Assembly: GCF_018424685.1 (NCBI RefSeq)
Contig: NZ_QTKX01000001.1
Span: 620,001 to 684,000 of the forward strand
Length of the DNA stretch: 64,000 nt
Source of the DNA: Mesobacillus boroniphilus
Lineage (GTDB): Bacteria > Bacillota > Bacilli > Bacillales > Cytobacillaceae
Direction: 5' to 3'
The notes below the pieces were generated by a model. The model saw only the letters and a list, made by a program, of their open reading frames with translations, was not told the origin of the DNA and did no database searches. The translations under genes were made by a program, and so were the position numbers. Shown one piece after another: positions 44,986 through 53,456 of the stretch (position 1 is its first letter; every line of letters starts with the position of its first letter).

Positions 44986-45739
44986 GCTTATCAAATCACA
45001 ATTCACCAGTACTCTGCCTACAGAAAAGAAGGTCATCTCTATCCGGCTGTTAGAAGCATCAAATCAACAAGAGGTTCCACAAGTCTTCACTCATACTGAA
45101 GATGAAAGAAGGAGAATCTTGGACGAAGCTGCGATAGAAGCAGATAACATGTTGTCAAGGGCCAGGGAGGAAGCGGAGCAAATCCGTCAGCAAATTCATC
45201 TGGAAAAGCAAGAATGGGAGCATGAAAGATCTTTATTAGCAGAAGAATCCAGGCAGCTAGGCTTTGAGCAAGGCTATCAAGAAGGCCGAAATCAGGGTTA
45301 CGAAGAGTACCGGCAAACAATCATGTTTGCTCAAGAAACAGTTGATGCGGCGAAACGGGATTACCAGAGTCATATTGACTCATCAGAAAAGGTCATTCTT
45401 GATATCGGAGTGAAAATCGCAGGAAAAATACTAGGGGAGAAACTAGCTGCAGATGAGGGGTTTCTTACCCTGGTAAAAAGAGCGTTAAAGAACTCCAGGG
45501 ATTATAAGGATATTCAATTGCACGTACACCCTAAACACTACCAGGACCTGCTCGCCCAAAAAGAAGAATTGATTGCCATCTTTCCAAAGGATATTGATTT
45601 CTATATCTACCCGGATGACGAGCTTGAGGAGACATCTTGTATTATAGAATCTGAAAATGGCAGGGTCGACGCAAGTGTAGACAGCCAATTGGAAGAAATC
45701 AAAAATAAGCTGTTTGAAATGCTGGAGAGTGAACAATAG
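44978..45739 (+). CDS. fliH: Flagellar export ATPase regulator FliH
   Basis: FliH holds the FliI ATPase in check and delivers it to the export gate. The 253-aa protein has a long Glu/Gln-rich coiled coil (about 40-120) and a C-terminal V/A-ATPase E-like domain. Starts ATG 44969 and TTG 44978 are both possible; TTG 44978 (MSRLIKSQF) is chosen since GGAGGAG (44962-44968) abuts the ATG and is well spaced (9 nt) for the TTG. It overlaps fliG by 8 nt. Confidence 0.9.
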   Translation: MSRLIKSQFTSTLPTEKKVISIRLLEASNQQEVPQVFTHTEDERRRILDEAAIEADNMLSRAREEAEQIRQQIHLEKQEWEHERSLLAEESRQLGFEQGYQEGRNQGYEEYRQTIMFAQETVDAAKRDYQSHIDSSEKVILDIGVKIAGKILGEKLAADEGFLTLVKRALKNSRDYKDIQLHVHPKHYQDLLAQKEELIAIFPKDIDFYIYPDDELEETSCIIESENGRVDASVDSQLEEIKNKLFEMLESEQ

Positions 45740-47052
45740 TGAAGGCCGAGGATTTAATAGAACATGTCGATTTTTTGGATAGTTTTAAGCGGTATGGACG
45801 TGTTAAAAGAGTTGTTGGCTTGATGATTGAGTCCCAAGGACCTGAAAGTTCAATAGGGGATGTGTGCTTTATTCACGTAGGTACTAAGAAAAAGCGGAAA
45901 ATCCAGGCGGAAGTTGTCGGTTTTAAAGATGAAAACGTCATTTTGATGCCGTATACATCTCTTCATGATATATCACCTGGAAGTCTCGTTGAAACGACAA
46001 TGAAACCGCTTGAAATCAAAGCAGGACCGGGTTTGATCGGGAAAGTCGTTGATTCGTTAGGTAATCCATTGGATCATTCCAGCCTGCCAAAAGGATTGGC
46101 GTCAGTTCCTACAGAACAAGATCCACCCAACCCTTTGAGCAGACCGCCAATCTCAGAACCGATAGAAGTTGGAGTCAGGATGATTGACAGCCTGCTGACA
46201 GTTGGCAGCGGCCAGCGTGTTGGGATATTTGCTGGAAGTGGTGTCGGGAAGAGTACTTTGCTGGGAATGATTGCGCGAAATACAACTGCAGATCTAAATG
46301 TCATCGGGCTGATTGGTGAGCGGGGGCGTGAAGTCAGAGAGTTCATAGAACGTGATTTAGGCCCTGAAGGATTAAAGCGTTCAATCGTGGTTGTCGCAAC
46401 ATCAGACCAGCCTGCATTAATGAGGATCAAAGGAGCTTATACAGCAACAGCCATTGCAGAGTATTTCCGTGATAAAGGATTGAATGTCATGCTGATGATG
46501 GATTCTGTTACACGAGTAGCTATGGCGCAACGTGAAGTAGGTCTGGCAGTTGGAGAACCTCCAACAACGAAAGGTTACACACCTTCAGTGTTCGCCATCC
46601 TATCGAGGCTTCTTGAAAGGACTGGGACGAATGAATTTGGATCCATAACAGGCTTCTATACTGTCCTTGTTGATGGAGATGACATGAATGAGCCTATTGC
46701 TGACACAGTGCGAGGAATCCTTGATGGTCACTTTGTATTAGACAGGGATCTTGCCAATAAAGGCCAGTACCCTGCAGTGAACGTATTAAAAAGCATCAGC
46801 CGGATCATGAACAATATTGTCAGTGATGATCATGTTAAAGCGGCTGAGAGATTAAGAGAATTATTAAGCACTTATATTAATTCAGAGGATTTAATTAATA
46901 TTGGGGCATATAAAAAAGGCACATCTGCCGAGATTGATGAAGCCATTATGAGATACCCTCATATACTTAATTTCTTAAAACAAGGTACTAATGAGAAAGT
47001 CTCAATTAATGAGAGTGTTCAGGCGTTATTGCAGTTAGTAAGGAAAGGTTGA
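45739..47052 (+). CDS. fliI: Flagellum-specific ATPase FliI
   Basis: FliI energises unloading of export substrates at the flagellar type III gate. The 437-aa protein is F1-beta-like with Walker A AGSGVGKS at 165-172, the GERGREVREF motif, Walker B LMMDSVTR and a C-terminal helical domain. GTG 45739 shares its first G with the fliH stop (TAGTG), and a GGAGAGTG Shine-Dalgarno lies inside fliH. Confidence 0.97.
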   Translation: MKAEDLIEHVDFLDSFKRYGRVKRVVGLMIESQGPESSIGDVCFIHVGTKKKRKIQAEVVGFKDENVILMPYTSLHDISPGSLVETTMKPLEIKAGPGLIGKVVDSLGNPLDHSSLPKGLASVPTEQDPPNPLSRPPISEPIEVGVRMIDSLLTVGSGQRVGIFAGSGVGKSTLLGMIARNTTADLNVIGLIGERGREVREFIERDLGPEGLKRSIVVVATSDQPALMRIKGAYTATAIAEYFRDKGLNVMLMMDSVTRVAMAQREVGLAVGEPPTTKGYTPSVFAILSRLLERTGTNEFGSITGFYTVLVDGDDMNEPIADTVRGILDGHFVLDRDLANKGQYPAVNVLKSISRIMNNIVSDDHVKAAERLRELLSTYINSEDLINIGAYKKGTSAEIDEAIMRYPHILNFLKQGTNEKVSINESVQALLQLVRKG

Positions 47053-47059
47053 TGGTTCT

Positions 47060-47506
47060 ATGCGGTATCAATACAAGTTTGATAAGATCCTTTCACTCAA
47101 GTCGAGAGAAAAGGACGAAGCTCAAGTCGTATACCAGGATTCGGTCAAAAAATTCGAAGAGGCTGCCGACAGACTCTATCATCTATTGAAGAAAAAAGAG
47201 GACCTTGAGAGTTTCCAATCAGACCGGCTGCTAGGTGGTTTGCCAGTCCAGGAGATACGACACCATCAACAGTTTATCGGCAATCTTGAAAAATCGATTG
47301 CCCACTATCAAAAAGTCGTCATGAATGCGAGAAACATCATGAATTATCAACAAGTGCAGCTGATGGAAAAAAATCAGGAAGTAAAAAAGTATGAAAAAAT
47401 CAAAGAGAAAGACCATCTTCAATTTCTGGCAGATGCAAAGTATGCAGAAAGCAGGATGATGGACGAAGTCTCGATTCAGCAATATATGAACCGGGAAATT
47501 AGGTGA
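47060..47506 (+). CDS. fliJ: Flagellar chaperone FliJ
   Basis: FliJ is the coiled-coil stalk of the FliI ATPase and a general export chaperone. The 148-aa sequence is an almost continuous two-helix coiled coil (RYQYKFDKILSLKSREKDEA start) rich in Lys/Glu/Gln. It lies 7 nt after fliI and 4 nt before the MotE-like gene. Confidence 0.95.
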   Translation: MRYQYKFDKILSLKSREKDEAQVVYQDSVKKFEEAADRLYHLLKKKEDLESFQSDRLLGGLPVQEIRHHQQFIGNLEKSIAHYQKVVMNARNIMNYQQVQLMEKNQEVKKYEKIKEKDHLQFLADAKYAESRMMDEVSIQQYMNREIR

Positions 47507-47510
47507 TCGA

Positions 47511-48110
47511 ATGGCACAGAGCTTGGAGGAAAAAGAAAGTCAGGATGTAAATAAGTTTCAGTGGTTTTTGTACGTGATCGCAATACCAACCTTGTTTGCG
47601 ATTGTTATTGCTTTGGTTGCGCTTTCGTTTCTGGGGATTAATATTTTTGAAACAGCAAAGGAAATCGGCGGGAAAGTGCCCGTCATTTCTCAGTACGTAA
47701 AGGAAGAAAGGCAGCCATCCATAGAAGAATTTGAAAAAGATATCATCAGCCTGGAAGCAGAAATTAAAGACCGAGAAGCAAAAATGGAACAACTGCAGTC
47801 TAAAATTGACAGCAAGGATACTCTGCTTAAACGGATGGAGCTGGAAAAAACACAGCTGCAAGCACAAATAGAGGAATTGACTGCTATCCAGGAAGAAAAC
47901 AAGCGAGCCTTCCGGGAAATCGTCAAAACCTATGAAACGATGTCAGCAAAGAGTGCCGCTCCAATCATTTCAAAAATGGACACGGATGAAGCGGTGAAGA
48001 TTCTGACAAACATTAAGCCAGAATCACTTGCTGCCATAATGGAAAAGCTACCAGCCGAAGAAGCGGCAAAATATACAGAATTATTGACAAACGAAACGAA
48101 CGGGAATTAG
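47511..48110 (+). CDS. MotE-like flagellar operon protein (YlxF)
   Basis: A 199-aa membrane protein in the ylxF position. One transmembrane helix (about 18-45), a coiled coil (about 75-135), and a C-terminal MgtE-N-like module (DTDEAVKILTNIKPESLAAI) are visible. The arrangement fits a MotE-type factor that positions or stabilises the motor, but the role in Bacillus is not well defined. It lies 4 nt after fliJ and 30 nt before fliK. Confidence 0.88.
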   Translation: MAQSLEEKESQDVNKFQWFLYVIAIPTLFAIVIALVALSFLGINIFETAKEIGGKVPVISQYVKEERQPSIEEFEKDIISLEAEIKDREAKMEQLQSKIDSKDTLLKRMELEKTQLQAQIEELTAIQEENKRAFREIVKTYETMSAKSAAPIISKMDTDEAVKILTNIKPESLAAIMEKLPAEEAAKYTELLTNETNGN

Positions 48111-48140
48111 TCTAACGAGAATCTGAGAGGAGGTGAATAA

Positions 48141-49367
48141 ATGGAAATAGGGGGTCTTGGATTTTTTAATACCGTTGCCGCTGGACAACAGAAAGTATCC
48201 GGAAAGACAGGAAATGAAGGAAGTTTTGCCGGGTTGTTGTCAACAGTCTTAGCTGGAAAAGCAGCCCCAATTGATACGAGTGTAACTGCTCAAGGCAATA
48301 AAAACCTGGAAAGTCTAGGTGCTTTGGCAGAAATCATTAACGTAAAGGACCTTTTAGATCTGGAAGATGGAGTAAAGATGCTGGATGTATTGAATTCAGA
48401 CTCTGGGAATCTATTAAGTAAGGCATTATCTCATTTTGGAATTAATAATGAAGAAATGCAGCTTTTCATTCAAAAGTGGTCCGGTACTGATGAAGGAGAT
48501 TTAGCGAATGCATCTGAAGATGAACTACTGGCTTCTTTAGCGGCAATCCTAACTGGAATCGCCAACCAACCCGGAAATGAGTTATTAGTGAAGCTAGAAC
48601 AAAAGGATGTGCAAGCATTAAAGGCATTAAAGCTATTTGAACTAATGACCAGATATGCTGATGGACAGGATTTTAAGAACTCTGATTCTATTAAGGAATC
48701 GATGAAAAATCTTGGTGAAGCATTAAAGAACCTTATAGAAACAAATAAAGCTAATTCTAATGCGGAATATTTACAAAAACGGTTTACCCAGTTAGCCGGC
48801 GACCTAAACCTTGCAAGCTCAAAAAAAATAACTTTTCAAGAGAATAGCTCGGGTTTAAAGACAGACGGTCCAGCAGGAGCAGTTGCTTATCTGCCACAGA
48901 TGACAAAGGCTGAACAGTTGATGTTATCGATGAATAGTCCGGAAAGGCCAGTTTCACCTGAACAATTAATGAAGCAATTTGAATCGATTCTTTCAAAATC
49001 GCAATTTATGAACAGTGGGGGAACACAAAAATTATTCATCAAATTATTCCCTGAGCACCTGGGCAGCATCCGGATAGAGCTTTTCCAGAGGGACCAAACG
49101 ATGATGGCCAGAATCATAACTACCTCCGGTACAGCTAAGGAAACGCTGGAATCCCAAATCAATGGTCTCAAACAAGCATTTGCAGCGCAAAACCTTTCAG
49201 TAGACAGGATTGAAGTGACTCAGCAGCAGGCCCAGCAAGAGCGATTCCTGAATAGGGATTCCGGGCAGCAGGAGAGGCAGCCAGACAGAGGGCAGCACGA
49301 AAAGAAAGAAGAAAAAGGCGATTTTAACCTTACCTTCGAAGAAGCACTGCTAAATACTGAAGTATAG
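48141..49367 (+). CDS. fliK: Flagellar hook-length control protein FliK
   Basis: FliK measures hook length and switches export specificity through FlhB. The 408-aa protein has a variable N-terminal part and the conserved C-terminal domain (LFIKLFPEHLGSIRIELFQR, then QINGLKQAFAAQNLSVDRIEV). The tail (about 365-400) is rich in Gln, Glu and Arg. AGGAGGTGA precedes the ATG. flgD follows, its usual partner. Confidence 0.95.
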   Translation: MEIGGLGFFNTVAAGQQKVSGKTGNEGSFAGLLSTVLAGKAAPIDTSVTAQGNKNLESLGALAEIINVKDLLDLEDGVKMLDVLNSDSGNLLSKALSHFGINNEEMQLFIQKWSGTDEGDLANASEDELLASLAAILTGIANQPGNELLVKLEQKDVQALKALKLFELMTRYADGQDFKNSDSIKESMKNLGEALKNLIETNKANSNAEYLQKRFTQLAGDLNLASSKKITFQENSSGLKTDGPAGAVAYLPQMTKAEQLMLSMNSPERPVSPEQLMKQFESILSKSQFMNSGGTQKLFIKLFPEHLGSIRIELFQRDQTMMARIITTSGTAKETLESQINGLKQAFAAQNLSVDRIEVTQQQAQQERFLNRDSGQQERQPDRGQHEKKEEKGDFNLTFEEALLNTEV

Positions 49368-49377
49368 GAGATAGACA

Positions 49378-50007
49378 ATGGTGAATACGATTAACTCTTC
49401 TTATCTGCTGTCGAATCTTCAAAAGGGCAGGAAAGCCGGTTCAGACATTCTTGGGAAAGATGATTTTTTAAAAATCCTGATGACCCAGCTCCAGAACCAG
49501 GATCCTTTGAATCCGATGCAGGATAAAGATTTTATAGCCCAAATGGCAACATTTTCGACACTTGAGCAAATCACTAATATGGGGAAATCAATCGACCGAT
49601 TTGTACAGGCTGAACAGCAAAATAAAATGATTTCCTACAGCCAGTTTGTGGGCAAGGAAATTACCTGGCATAAGATTGATGCTGCAAATGGCCAGGAAAC
49701 GATTCAACAAGGAACTGGAAAGGTAGCCTCTGTCCAGTTTAAGGAAGATACCGTTTCATTTATTCTTGAGGATGGCACTGTCCTGGAACCTGCGAATATT
49801 TCACAGATCAATGAGCTATCAAGTGAAAATCATATGTTGCAGGCGAGCATGTTAATTGGGAAAACAATTACCTATCTTGATGAAAATAAACAAGAAAAAT
49901 CAGCTAATGTCCTGTCTGTTTCATTTAAGAATGGTAAAACATCCTATTTACTAGATGATGAGAATAATACGAGCATCATTTCTTCACAGATAACCAAAAT
50001 TCAATAG
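49378..50007 (+). CDS. flgD: Flagellar hook assembly scaffold FlgD
   Basis: FlgD caps the growing hook. The 209-aa protein has the N-terminal motif LGKDDFLKILMTQLQNQDPL, and the two beta repeats of the FlgD body (YSQFVGKEITWHKIDAANGQ and MLIGKTITYLDENKQE). The start is ATG after TAGGAGATAG. Confidence 0.96.
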   Translation: MVNTINSSYLLSNLQKGRKAGSDILGKDDFLKILMTQLQNQDPLNPMQDKDFIAQMATFSTLEQITNMGKSIDRFVQAEQQNKMISYSQFVGKEITWHKIDAANGQETIQQGTGKVASVQFKEDTVSFILEDGTVLEPANISQINELSSENHMLQASMLIGKTITYLDENKQEKSANVLSVSFKNGKTSYLLDDENNTSIISSQITKIQ

Positions 50008-50024
50008 CGTAAGGAAGTGATGTA

Positions 50025-50414
50025 ATGGATAAAACAAATTTTCGTCCAATTCATTCACTGCCTGTTAACAGGACTCACCAAAAACCTGTGAAAGCCAACA
50101 AGTTAACGCAAACACCTTTTTCCTTGCAATTGCAAAGTGCAATCCAATCAAAGAGTGGACTAACAATTAGTAAGCATGCTACGGAACGACTGGAGCAGCG
50201 TGGAATTAACATTTCCCAGGAGCGCTGGAACAGGATTGAGGAAAAAGTTAGTCAGGCCAAGGCAAAGGGCGTGAGTGATTCGCTAGTTCTGCTGAATGAC
50301 GCGGCGCTGATTGTCAGTGCAAAAAACAACACGGTCATTACAGCTATGGGAAGACAGGAAGCAGCGGAACAAATTTTCAACAATATAAATGGAACGATTG
50401 TTATGGAAAATTAA
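50025..50414 (+). CDS. Flagellar operon protein (TIGR02530-type)
   Basis: A 129-aa basic protein of the family often found between flgD and flgE in Gram-positive flagellar operons; function unknown. An N-terminal variable part is followed by a conserved region with SKHATERLEQRGINIS and LVLLNDAALIVSAKNNTVIT. No signal peptide or TM helix. Shine-Dalgarno AAGGAAGTG. I assigned the family from memory. Confidence 0.85.
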   Translation: MDKTNFRPIHSLPVNRTHQKPVKANKLTQTPFSLQLQSAIQSKSGLTISKHATERLEQRGINISQERWNRIEEKVSQAKAKGVSDSLVLLNDAALIVSAKNNTVITAMGRQEAAEQIFNNINGTIVMEN

Positions 50415-50494
50415 ATTGAAAAGGCTGGACCTTTACGGAGGCCTGGGCTGTGGACCGATTGAAGCAGCCCCAAAATCGAAAGGAGTTTTAAAAG

Positions 50495-51718
50495 ATGCTT
50501 CGTTCAATGTACTCAGGAATCAGTGGAATGAAAAACTTCCAAACAAAACTTGACGTAATCGGCAACAATATTGCCAATGTAAATACATACGGTTTCAAAA
50601 AGGGCCGTGTTACTTTTAAGGATACTATGAATCAAACCATCTCTGGAGCAAGTGCTGCTACAGAGAACAAGGGCGGAAAGAACCCGATGCAGGTAGGTCT
50701 GGGCTCCACAATTGCGACCATCGATATGATTGACACTCAATCAAGCTTGCAAACTACCGGACGCGCGCTGGACCTTGCCATTTCAGGCGATGGCTATTTT
50801 GTTGTAAAACAAGGGCAATCCCAGATGTATACACGTGCTGGAAACTTCTATCTGGATGATAACGGGACACTTGTTACGGGTGATGGATTGAAAGTTCAAT
50901 CCTATAATCAAATCGGTCAGTTAGAAGATATAACTGTTAACGTTAATGCATTGTTGCCTGCGAAGCAGACGACTGAATTAGTAATGAAGGGTAACCTTCC
51001 GAAGGACGCGAAGGGCAATTCAGAATTACTTCAGCAAATCAAGGTAGTGGATGATCAAGGTATTGAGCACGTAATCGATTTGAAAATCTCGCCTGTGGAT
51101 GCTTCTAATGGCTCTTGGAAGTTAGCTTTTACTGACAAGTCAATCACTGTTGATTCTAACAACCCAAATGCAAATGTTGTTGAGCAAACAATTACAATTC
51201 CGGATTATAACCCTGCCAATCCGCCTGCAGATTTGTCTATCACCCTTAAGGTTAATGACGGGAGTAATGGTGTAAGGAACCTAACTGTACAAATGCCAAT
51301 TAAGGAGTTAACTAAAGAAGGCGGCAGCATGGACGCGAACGCTTACCCTGACGGCAACACCCAAGGAGCACTTGAAAGCTTCAACATTGGGTCAACTGGT
51401 GAAATCAATGGAGTCTTTTCAAATGGTCTAGTATTGACGCTTGGACAGCTTGCGCTTGCTAAATTCAGCAATCCATCAGGGCTTTCCAAGATAGGGAATA
51501 ACACTTTCCAGGAGTCAGTCAACTCGGGTACAGCCAATATCAATGTTCCTGGGGAAGGAAGGGGATCCATTGCGGCTGGAGCACTTGAAATGTCCAATGT
51601 AGACCTTTCAGAAGAGTTCACCGAAATGATCACGGCTCAGCGTGGTTTCCAGGCAAATACCAGAATCATTACAACATCTGATGAAATCCTCCAGGAGCTC
51701 GTAAACTTAAAACGATAG
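50495..51718 (+). CDS. flgE: Flagellar hook protein FlgE
   Basis: FlgE polymerises into the hook. The 407-aa protein has the rod/hook N-terminus (LRSMYSGISGMKNFQTKLDVIGNNIANVNTYG, shown only in part), and the C-terminal NVDLSEEFTEMITAQRGFQ. At 407 aa it is clearly longer than B. subtilis FlgE (about 264 aa), with an inserted central domain (about 150-330), and similar in length to enteric FlgE. AAAGGAG precedes ATG. A hairpin GGGCTG/CAGCCC (50445-50470) lies in the gap before it. Confidence 0.95.
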   Translation: MLRSMYSGISGMKNFQTKLDVIGNNIANVNTYGFKKGRVTFKDTMNQTISGASAATENKGGKNPMQVGLGSTIATIDMIDTQSSLQTTGRALDLAISGDGYFVVKQGQSQMYTRAGNFYLDDNGTLVTGDGLKVQSYNQIGQLEDITVNVNALLPAKQTTELVMKGNLPKDAKGNSELLQQIKVVDDQGIEHVIDLKISPVDASNGSWKLAFTDKSITVDSNNPNANVVEQTITIPDYNPANPPADLSITLKVNDGSNGVRNLTVQMPIKELTKEGGSMDANAYPDGNTQGALESFNIGSTGEINGVFSNGLVLTLGQLALAKFSNPSGLSKIGNNTFQESVNSGTANINVPGEGRGSIAAGALEMSNVDLSEEFTEMITAQRGFQANTRIITTSDEILQELVNLKR

Positions 51719-51733
51719 ACTAGGAGAGGAGCA

Positions 51734-51760
51734 GGGCTGAAAGGATAATCCTTTTAGCCC
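51734..51760 (+). promoter_or_regulatory. Hairpin between the Shine-Dalgarno and start of swrD
   Basis: GGGCTGAAAGGA, loop TAA, TCCTTTTAGCCC form a 12-bp stem with one G-U pair. AGGAGAGGAG (51722-51731) lies just upstream and the swrD GTG (51773) 12 nt downstream; no other Shine-Dalgarno is near the GTG. No T-run follows, so it is not a normal terminator. Confidence 0.6.
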
Positions 51761-51772
51761 CTGTGAATTAGT

Positions 51773-51994
51773 GTGATTAAAGTAACTAAATTAAACGGTA
51801 AATCATTTAGAATTAATTCATTATTTATTGAAGTGGTTGAATCTTTCCCGGACACAACGATTACATTAACCAATGGGCGAAAGTATGTCGTCAGGGAAAG
51901 TGAAGATGAAGTGAGCAAATTAATCCAGGAATTTTATCAGAGTGTCGGCCTTCTTGGAGGGCGAGTGTTGGAGGAACTGAATCATGAAGAATAA
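51773..51994 (+). CDS. swrD: FlbD-family flagellar protein SwrD
   Basis: SwrD is a small protein required for motor power (swarming) in B. subtilis. The 73-aa sequence shows the FlbD-family pattern (MIKVTKLNGKSFRINSLFIE then FPDTTITLTNGRKYVVRES). GTG 51773 is the only start in this frame near the family N-terminus; it lacks an adjacent Shine-Dalgarno. Its end overlaps fliL by 11 nt. Confidence 0.9.
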   Translation: MIKVTKLNGKSFRINSLFIEVVESFPDTTITLTNGRKYVVRESEDEVSKLIQEFYQSVGLLGGRVLEELNHEE

Positions 51995-52412
51995 TAAGCT
52001 GGTAATGATTATGTCGGTCATGCTGGTAGCCATATTGCTCGTGGGAACGATAGCAGTCGTAGCGGTTATGAAGCTTACGGCTGAGGATGATGAAAAAGAA
52101 CCAAGCATCGATGAGGTGTTGGAAGCTTCTGTAGACATTCCCGAGGTTACGACGAACTTGGCATCAAATGATTTTATAAAGATTTCATTTAAGATTGAAA
52201 CAGACGGCAAAAAAGCAAAAGAAGAGTTGCAAAAGAGAGATTTCCAGGTGAAAAATCTGATTATTTATGAACTATCCGAGAAAAAGGCTGAAGAGCTGCA
52301 AGGCAAGGAAGGCAAGATGAACCTTGAAGAAACCCTGAAAGCGAAGTTGAATGACCTGATGCTTGATGGAAAAATCAAAAAGGTCTACATAACAGGTTCT
52401 CTCCTCCAATAA
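51984..52412 (+). CDS. fliL: Flagellar basal-body-associated protein FliL
   Basis: FliL is a single-pass protein near the stator that supports motor torque. The 142-aa protein has one N-terminal transmembrane helix (about 7-29), an acidic linker, and a periplasm-side FliL domain ending GKIKKVYITGSLLQ. It starts inside swrD. fliM follows. Confidence 0.95.
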   Translation: MKNNKLVMIMSVMLVAILLVGTIAVVAVMKLTAEDDEKEPSIDEVLEASVDIPEVTTNLASNDFIKISFKIETDGKKAKEELQKRDFQVKNLIIYELSEKKAEELQGKEGKMNLEETLKAKLNDLMLDGKIKKVYITGSLLQ

Positions 52413-52454
52413 CAGAATGAAATAAACTACCGTAACCTTATGGAGGTGAAGAGC

Positions 52455-53456
52455 ATGTCGGGAGAGGTATTATCGCAAAGCGAAATTGATGCTTTGTTAT
52501 CAGCTTTATCAACAGGGGAAATGGATGCGGATGAATTAAAGAAGGAGCAAGTAGAGAAAAGGGTTAAAGTATATGATTTTAGAAGAGCTTTGCGTTTCTC
52601 GAAGGACCAAATCCGCAGCCTTACCCGAATTCATGAAAACTTTGCCAGGCTATTGACTACTTTTTTCTCCGCCCAGTTAAGGACATATGTCAATATTACT
52701 GTAGCGTCAGCTGACCAGATCCCTTATGAGGAATTTATCCGGTCCATTCCAAAGATGACAATATTGAATGTATTTGATGTAGAACCACTAGAGGGCAGGA
52801 TCCTGATGGAGGTCAACCCGAACATTGCATACGCCATGATGGACAGGCTGCTTGGAGGGAAAGGGGCAAGCCATAATAAAGTTGATAGCTTGACGGAAAT
52901 CGAAACAAGGATCATGTCCAATATGTTTGAGAAAGCTTTTGAGAACTTTAGGGAGGCGTGGGGTTCAATATCCGATATCGATCCGCAGTTATCCGAATTT
53001 GAAATTAATCCTCAGTTTTTGCAAATGGTTTCGCCTAATGAGACCGTCGTAGTAATTTCATTGAACACTACAATCGGAGAAGCAAGCGGAATGATCAATA
53101 TATGCATACCGCATGTAGTCCTGGAGCCGATCATCCCTAAATTGTCAGTGAAATATTGGATGCAATCCGATAAGAAGCAAAGCTTGCCTATTGAAAATGC
53201 AGTATTGCAAAGTGAAATTCAGAAGGCTGATGTTTCAATTACCGCTGAAATAGGTTCAGCTGAAATATCTATTCAGGACTTTTTGATGCTGGAGATTGGC
53301 GATGTAATTGAATTGAATCAGCAGATTGATCAACCATTACTGCTAAAAGTCGGAGATATCCCTAAATTTGTAGGACAGCCAGGGAAAATTAACAAGAAGT
53401 TAGCCATTCAAGTGTTTGATACATTTACGGGGGGAGACGATGATGGTGAGCGATGA
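52455..53456 (+). CDS. fliM: Flagellar motor switch protein FliM
   Basis: FliM binds CheY-P and forms the C-ring. The 333-aa protein has the N-terminal CheY-binding motif LSQSEIDALLSAL, the middle domain and the C-terminal SpoA domain. ATG 52455 (MSGEVLSQSEIDALL) is chosen; in-frame ATG 52440 lies within the Shine-Dalgarno TATGGAGGTGA. It overlaps fliY by 14 nt. Confidence 0.97.
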   Translation: MSGEVLSQSEIDALLSALSTGEMDADELKKEQVEKRVKVYDFRRALRFSKDQIRSLTRIHENFARLLTTFFSAQLRTYVNITVASADQIPYEEFIRSIPKMTILNVFDVEPLEGRILMEVNPNIAYAMMDRLLGGKGASHNKVDSLTEIETRIMSNMFEKAFENFREAWGSISDIDPQLSEFEINPQFLQMVSPNETVVVISLNTTIGEASGMINICIPHVVLEPIIPKLSVKYWMQSDKKQSLPIENAVLQSEIQKADVSITAEIGSAEISIQDFLMLEIGDVIELNQQIDQPLLLKVGDIPKFVGQPGKINKKLAIQVFDTFTGGDDDGER

